Shown here: in pieces, positions 22,516 to 25,600 of the stretch
Position numbering within the stretch: position 1 is the stretch's first letter
How the letters are laid out: every line of letters starts with the position of its first letter
Source: JADHUC01 sp964617665
Lineage (GTDB): Bacteria; Planctomycetota; Planctomycetia; Pirellulales; Pirellulaceae
Direction of reading: 5' to 3'
Assembly (NCBI GenBank): GCA_964617665.1
Contig: CAZUAH010000163.1
Location: 1-25,600 of the forward strand
Length of the DNA stretch: 25,600 nt
Translations under genes and position numbers: made by a program
Notes under the pieces: model-generated
What the model saw: the letters and a program-made list of their open reading frames with translations, nothing else
Told to the model about the DNA's origin: nothing
The model's database searches: none

Positions 22516-23430
22516 ATGTCCAAGTTCATTCCCAAAGGCATGGGATGGCATCCTGATCTACCCGACCCGCGCGACTACACGCACCGGCGCCGTAGAGTCA
22601 AAAAGCTGCTGCGTCGCCTAGAACCGGCGAACGGCAAAACATTGCCAAGCGCGGTCGACCTCCGTCGCGATGCCGAGGGCGAATACTTCACCCCGCCCGA
22701 AGATCAGGGGCCGCTGAACAGTTCTTGTGCCTTTGCCGTACTCAGCTTGGTCGAGTATTTCGAACGTCGCGGTCGTGGCCGGACATTCGAAGGCTCGGCG
22801 CGGTTTTTGTACAAGGTGACTCGCAGTCGCATGCAAAAGTTGCTTCGTGTGACGGGCGACACTGGCACCGACTTGCGTACCACGCTCAAGGAGCTTGTTC
22901 AGTGCGGTGTCCCGCCCGAAGAGCATTGGCCATACGACATTGACAACTTCGACGACGAACCGAGTGGCTTTGCCTACCGGCAGGCGAGGCCCTTTTCGGG
23001 AATCCGCTATTTCCGACTGGACGAACCAAATCGCAGCGGCAAGAAAACGCTGAAAGTCGTGAAGTCGTTCCTGGCCGCCCATTTTCCAGTCGTCTTCTGT
23101 TTTCCGGTCCCAACATCTCTGACCGACGACCCCGACATCCCGTATCGGCGTAGACTGGACAGCTATCGAGGCGGCCAAGCCGCAGTTGCCGTTGGGTACG
23201 ACGACAACCGTCCATTATCGGAAGAACCGAAACCCAAGGCCCTGTTGATTCGCAGTTCCTGGGGAACCACCTGGGGCGATGCTGGTTACGGCTGGCTCCC
23301 CTACGCTTATGTCCGAAAACAGCTTGCCAGGGACTTCTGGACCCTCGTGAGCCAAGACTGGATGGACGCAACCGAGTTCTCGCGACCTTCGGTCATCGAT
23401 TGCGGCAAGGCGACACAACGCAAGTCCTGA
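22516..23430 (+). CDS. Papain-fold (C1A) protein lacking catalytic His and Asn, probable pseudoprotease
   Basis: A 304-residue protein from ATG 22516 (MSKFIPKGMGWHPDLPDPRD, the usual N-terminus of bacterial C1 peptidases of this type). The frame opens at 22477, but that part lies in the MITE-like element. The propeptide-like DYTHRRRR...LPSAVDLR and the active-site helix DQGPLNSSC71AFAVLSLVEY are present. At the usual GGHAVLAVGYDD the sequence is GGQ221-AAVAVGYDD, and at the usual RNSWG it is RS247SWG, so both remaining triad residues are substituted (CAA Gln, AGT Ser). GTTWGDAGYGWLPYAYV keeps the fold. No signal peptide and no good ribosome binding site. It may be an inactive binding homologue or a decaying gene; the open frame and intact fold motifs favour the former. 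Confidence 0.85.
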   Translation: MSKFIPKGMGWHPDLPDPRDYTHRRRRVKKLLRRLEPANGKTLPSAVDLRRDAEGEYFTPPEDQGPLNSSCAFAVLSLVEYFERRGRGRTFEGSARFLYKVTRSRMQKLLRVTGDTGTDLRTTLKELVQCGVPPEEHWPYDIDNFDDEPSGFAYRQARPFSGIRYFRLDEPNRSGKKTLKVVKSFLAAHFPVVFCFPVPTSLTDDPDIPYRRRLDSYRGGQAAVAVGYDDNRPLSEEPKPKALLIRSSWGTTWGDAGYGWLPYAYVRKQLARDFWTLVSQDWMDATEFSRPSVIDCGKATQRKS

Positions 23431-23767
23431 CTCCGACGCTTTCCTCGCGACGGCCCAGGTCAGTTTGAGTGCCGAAGGCCACCTAGACCTAGATCACATG
23501 AGGATTCCCGTTGACTTCCCAAACCTCCCCCTTGCCTTCCAAATGATGCCTATTGCATTCCCAAGTCGTTCCGTAGTTGTCGCTAGACTCTTCCTTATCA
23601 TCATGTGTGTCTCTCTCACAATGAATGAGGGTTCGGCCTGTTCCATCGTCGTCAAACCCACCATAGACCGCCGCAGCCATGAATGACAGCGGCTAGGGGA
23701 TTGACTGATGACAGACACCATTTTCGTGATTTTGACGCCTCGACACCACTAGTAGCGGAGGGAAGAG
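23431..23767. other. Mostly non-coding gap with one weak small ORF
   Basis: The sequence appears lower in GC than the carbohydrate region. Apart from the minus-strand 63-codon frame listed separately and a strong GGAGGGA ribosome binding site at the right edge, nothing recognisable was seen. Confidence 0.35.
23489..23680 (-). CDS. Possible small hypothetical protein
   Basis: A 63-residue frame rich in Asp, Glu, His, Asn and Trp (MAAAVYGGFDDDGTGRTLIH; TTWECNRHHLEGKGEVWEV; ending NGNPHVI). Its composition looks more protein-like than the opposite-strand frame over the same bases. No ribosome binding site is visible and no family is recognised. It would converge on the papain-like gene. It is kept only as a low-confidence candidate; it could be a fragment of a larger lost gene. 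Confidence 0.3.
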   Translation of the reverse strand: MAAAVYGGFDDDGTGRTLIHCERDTHDDKEESSDNYGTTWECNRHHLEGKGEVWEVNGNPHVI

Positions 23768-24496
23768 ATGGCTACACAGAACCCTAACCAATCAGGACCT
23801 TCAGACACAAGTCTCTACAGTATCCTGTCTGACTCATTTGGCGTACGCCTCTACGGAAACCCCTTGCCGGAAGCGAATTGGCTTGATGATGCTCGCAGAG
23901 GTGGCAACGTGCCTGACTTCGGCAACGACTTTGCTGCCATCTCTGGAGCGAGGATTGAAGGTGAATGTGTCAAGCTGCCATTCCCTGTTGTGATTGCGGT
24001 AAACGGGGCCGGTAAAGATCTGGAGGAAAACGAGTGTGGCTTTGAAAAAGGCAAATACAGGACATGGGATATTCTCTCCGATGCGGACCTCCTAGCGCTC
24101 GTACCGGAATCTGCGCCGGCATCATCACTTCTGGATAGTCTTGCAACACGCGGGATCGATGGTGGCATTCAGGTGCGACGCGTATGGTGGCAGGGCACCT
24201 CGATCTGCGCAGAAGTTCGCATATGGGCTGAGATAAAAGTGCTGGGCAAGAAGGTTAGTTTCGATGAAACGATTGAAGGTTGCATCAACGTCGCTGAGCC
24301 ATGCTACACCCTGTGGGAAATTGGGTGGGCTAACGTGAAGATCTGCTATCGGCACCCCAACACCATCGTTCTCAAGTTGTGTGTCGGGAAATGGGGACTA
24401 GAAAAGTGTTGGGAACACGCAGAAGAGATTGACCGGCCTCGCGAATCATGCCCGTCCGGTGAGGTTCATTCGGTGTCGACCGAATGCTGCGGCTGA
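23768..24496 (+). CDS. Cysteine-rich hypothetical protein
   Basis: A 242-residue protein, not recognised. It has 11 cysteines, mostly in the C-terminal half (TSICAEV, EGCINVAEPCYTLWE, KICYRHP, KLCVGKWGLEKCWE, RESCPSG and the end STECCG). That suggests disulfides or metal binding, although no signal peptide or membrane segment is visible. Residues ~140-215 alternate aromatic beta-strand patterns (RVWWQGTSICAEVRIWAEIK, WEIGWANVKICYR), suggesting a beta-sandwich. GGAGGGA with six-base spacing gives a very good start at ATG 23768. It is followed after 75 bases by another unknown gene on the same strand. Base composition seems lower in GC than the main block, which may indicate recent acquisition. 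Confidence 0.7.
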   Translation: MATQNPNQSGPSDTSLYSILSDSFGVRLYGNPLPEANWLDDARRGGNVPDFGNDFAAISGARIEGECVKLPFPVVIAVNGAGKDLEENECGFEKGKYRTWDILSDADLLALVPESAPASSLLDSLATRGIDGGIQVRRVWWQGTSICAEVRIWAEIKVLGKKVSFDETIEGCINVAEPCYTLWEIGWANVKICYRHPNTIVLKLCVGKWGLEKCWEHAEEIDRPRESCPSGEVHSVSTECCG

Positions 24497-24571
24497 ACTC
24501 GTTTTGGCGTCGTTTTCCCCCCAGTTCAACTCAAGCACCGAAAGCCTCCTTCGGCGTAATGGAGCCCAGAG

Positions 24572-25258
24572 ATGACACCAGAATGTGCTGCGCCTTCCTG
24601 TGTCGCTCGACACTATCGCGTCCGACTGCCATATCGCGCCGCAACTTGGGCAGGGGCAAGGCTAAAACGGTTAGAGATCTCTGAGCCAACCAATCATGGC
24701 GCGTGCCCAAAGAGCCACGAATACGGCCGAGCGATACCGGGGAAGGCGCGTGTGATGCCGGTCGGTCTGGAAGGCTTCATTGACTTTTGGTCCGACCGGC
24801 GACTGTGCGAGCGAATGATGGCCAAGTGCCATTTGCAGACACCTCATGGCGAAATCCTGGTTAGTTCGCCGCTCGTATTAGTCCATGCTGGTCGCCCATC
24901 AGCCAGAGTTGAGATCCGTCACTGGTTCGAGGCAAGCTTCGACACGACGGCGGATGCCGATGGACTCGTTCAGATCGCGCGCGAAGGAGTACTGCCCGTT
25001 TCACTTCGGATCGTGGAGTATCGTGTGCAGACGTTGACTGAATGCAAAGATCGACCGCATTTGGCTGTGCTGCGCATTGTGCCAGAGAGTGGGGCGTCTT
25101 TTGAAATCCGTGCTTCGATTGAGGACTGCAAGCTGCATCACGCTGACGTCGACAAGCGTGTCTCAGCAGGACCAGTAGTACTGAACCTAGAGGTTGACGG
25201 CTTTCGATCCGAGGAGCCGATCTCGGGCGTCGCGGCCGTCAGGCTGTCATGGTTCTGA
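24572..25258 (+). CDS. Hypothetical protein, possibly co-transcribed with the cysteine-rich gene
   Basis: A 228-residue protein, not recognised. GGAG (24561-24564) seven bases before ATG 24572 supports this start. The N-terminal ~60 residues are basic and of low similarity to any fold I know; an alternative start at residue 62 (MPVGLEGFIDFWSDRRLCER) would give a more compact protein. Residues ~85-228 are strand-rich (EILVSSPLVLVHAG, ARVEIRHWFEASFD, LPVSLRIVEYRVQTL, LAVLRIVPESG, VVLNLEVDGF, GVAAVRLSWF), suggesting a beta-sandwich. The pair with the preceding gene, 75 bases apart, may form a small operon of unknown role. Confidence 0.6.
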   Translation: MTPECAAPSCVARHYRVRLPYRAATWAGARLKRLEISEPTNHGACPKSHEYGRAIPGKARVMPVGLEGFIDFWSDRRLCERMMAKCHLQTPHGEILVSSPLVLVHAGRPSARVEIRHWFEASFDTTADADGLVQIAREGVLPVSLRIVEYRVQTLTECKDRPHLAVLRIVPESGASFEIRASIEDCKLHHADVDKRVSAGPVVLNLEVDGFRSEEPISGVAAVRLSWF

Positions 25259-25600
25259 AACGCTAACCAACAGTCGCATCATGTGAGTCGAGACTCTCTT
25301 GCCTCACGTACGAGTTCCACAACCCGCGACGGCCGAAAATGACGGATGCAGTCTACTTGGCGGTCAGTAGCAGCGTCGATGTCCTTCGCCGCCTCAGAAA
25401 TCAAGCTATCCGGCCTTGTCTGACAGTGGGCAAATTCGCGATGTGCCGCTCTCGGACACCAATTATGGACGGCTCACTTGTATTCCTGCTACCGTATTCC
25501 GGGCCTCTTCGACGCCTGTCACACCGACTAACGCGCCGAGAGCAGCTCTCGGGTGCACCAAAGTTGCTATAGCGTAAATATTCCGATCGTTCGGGTTTTG
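25259..25600. other. Terminal stretch with no supported gene
   Basis: A 77-codon frame at 25339-25572 has no ribosome binding site and a random-looking Arg/Leu/Ser composition. No repeat or RNA gene is recognised. Confidence 0.4.

Noticed and set aside
25339..25572. 77-codon plus-strand frame near the right end
   Set aside because: No ribosome binding site, no recognisable fold and Arg/Leu/Ser-rich random composition.

Overview
The window looks like a metagenome-style contig from a member of the Planctomycetota. The evidence is a secreted DUF1559 pseudopilin-like protein with the N-terminal methylation motif and the C-terminal HPGG...CDGSVRF ending (19091-20080), a second DUF1559 lipoprotein, many secreted proteins of the carbohydrate-degradation type, high GC content, and intergenic palindromic repeats of the kind seen in planctomycete genomes. 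No rRNA, tRNA, CRISPR array or intact transposase was seen. The first ~180 bases are C-homopolymer noise typical of a contig end.

Region by region: 250-2385 is an SF1 (IGHMBP2/UPF1-type) helicase with a DbpA-like RNA-binding segment at its N-terminus. 2425-3591 is a secreted class-C beta-lactamase-fold serine hydrolase. 3715-15398 is a carbohydrate-associated block. It has a minus-strand pair (TIM-barrel-like secreted protein, then LamG plus GH-like protein) divergent from a tightly packed four-gene plus-strand operon: alpha/beta esterase, alpha/alpha-barrel glycosidase-like protein, DUF1559 lipoprotein with a serpin-like C-terminus, and AGE-family epimerase. A secreted beta-helix protein on the minus strand converges on that operon. 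The set suggests binding, deacetylation and depolymerisation of a complex, possibly acetylated or amino-sugar polysaccharide, followed by epimerisation. The exact substrate cannot be read from sequence.

15593-20741 looks like a metal (nickel) and C1-flavoured locus: a COG0523/CobW GTPase with a CFCC metal motif, a secreted coiled-coil protein, a [4Fe-4S] plus DUF3786 protein, NikR with all four nickel ligands, then divergently a DUF1559 protein and a secreted FmdE-domain protein. Two promoter-like sequences between nikR and the DUF1559 gene overlap at their -35 boxes, which could let NikR control both directions.

20742-25600 is an accessory, gene-poor and repeat-rich tail. It holds a decayed NtrC-type helix-turn-helix remnant, a winged-helix-like planctomycete protein, a 134-bp nested-palindrome MITE-like element, a papain-fold protein that has lost its catalytic His and Asn, and two unrecognised genes (one cysteine-rich).

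Most notable: (i) a serpin signature in a DUF1559 lipoprotein; (ii) a papain-like pseudoprotease; (iii) the NikR-centred gene set with an apparently secreted FmdE; (iv) two inverted copies of a ~77-bp repeat, one of which supplies the C-terminus of the beta-helix protein; (v) at least six distinct palindromic elements, nearly all at gene 3' ends.
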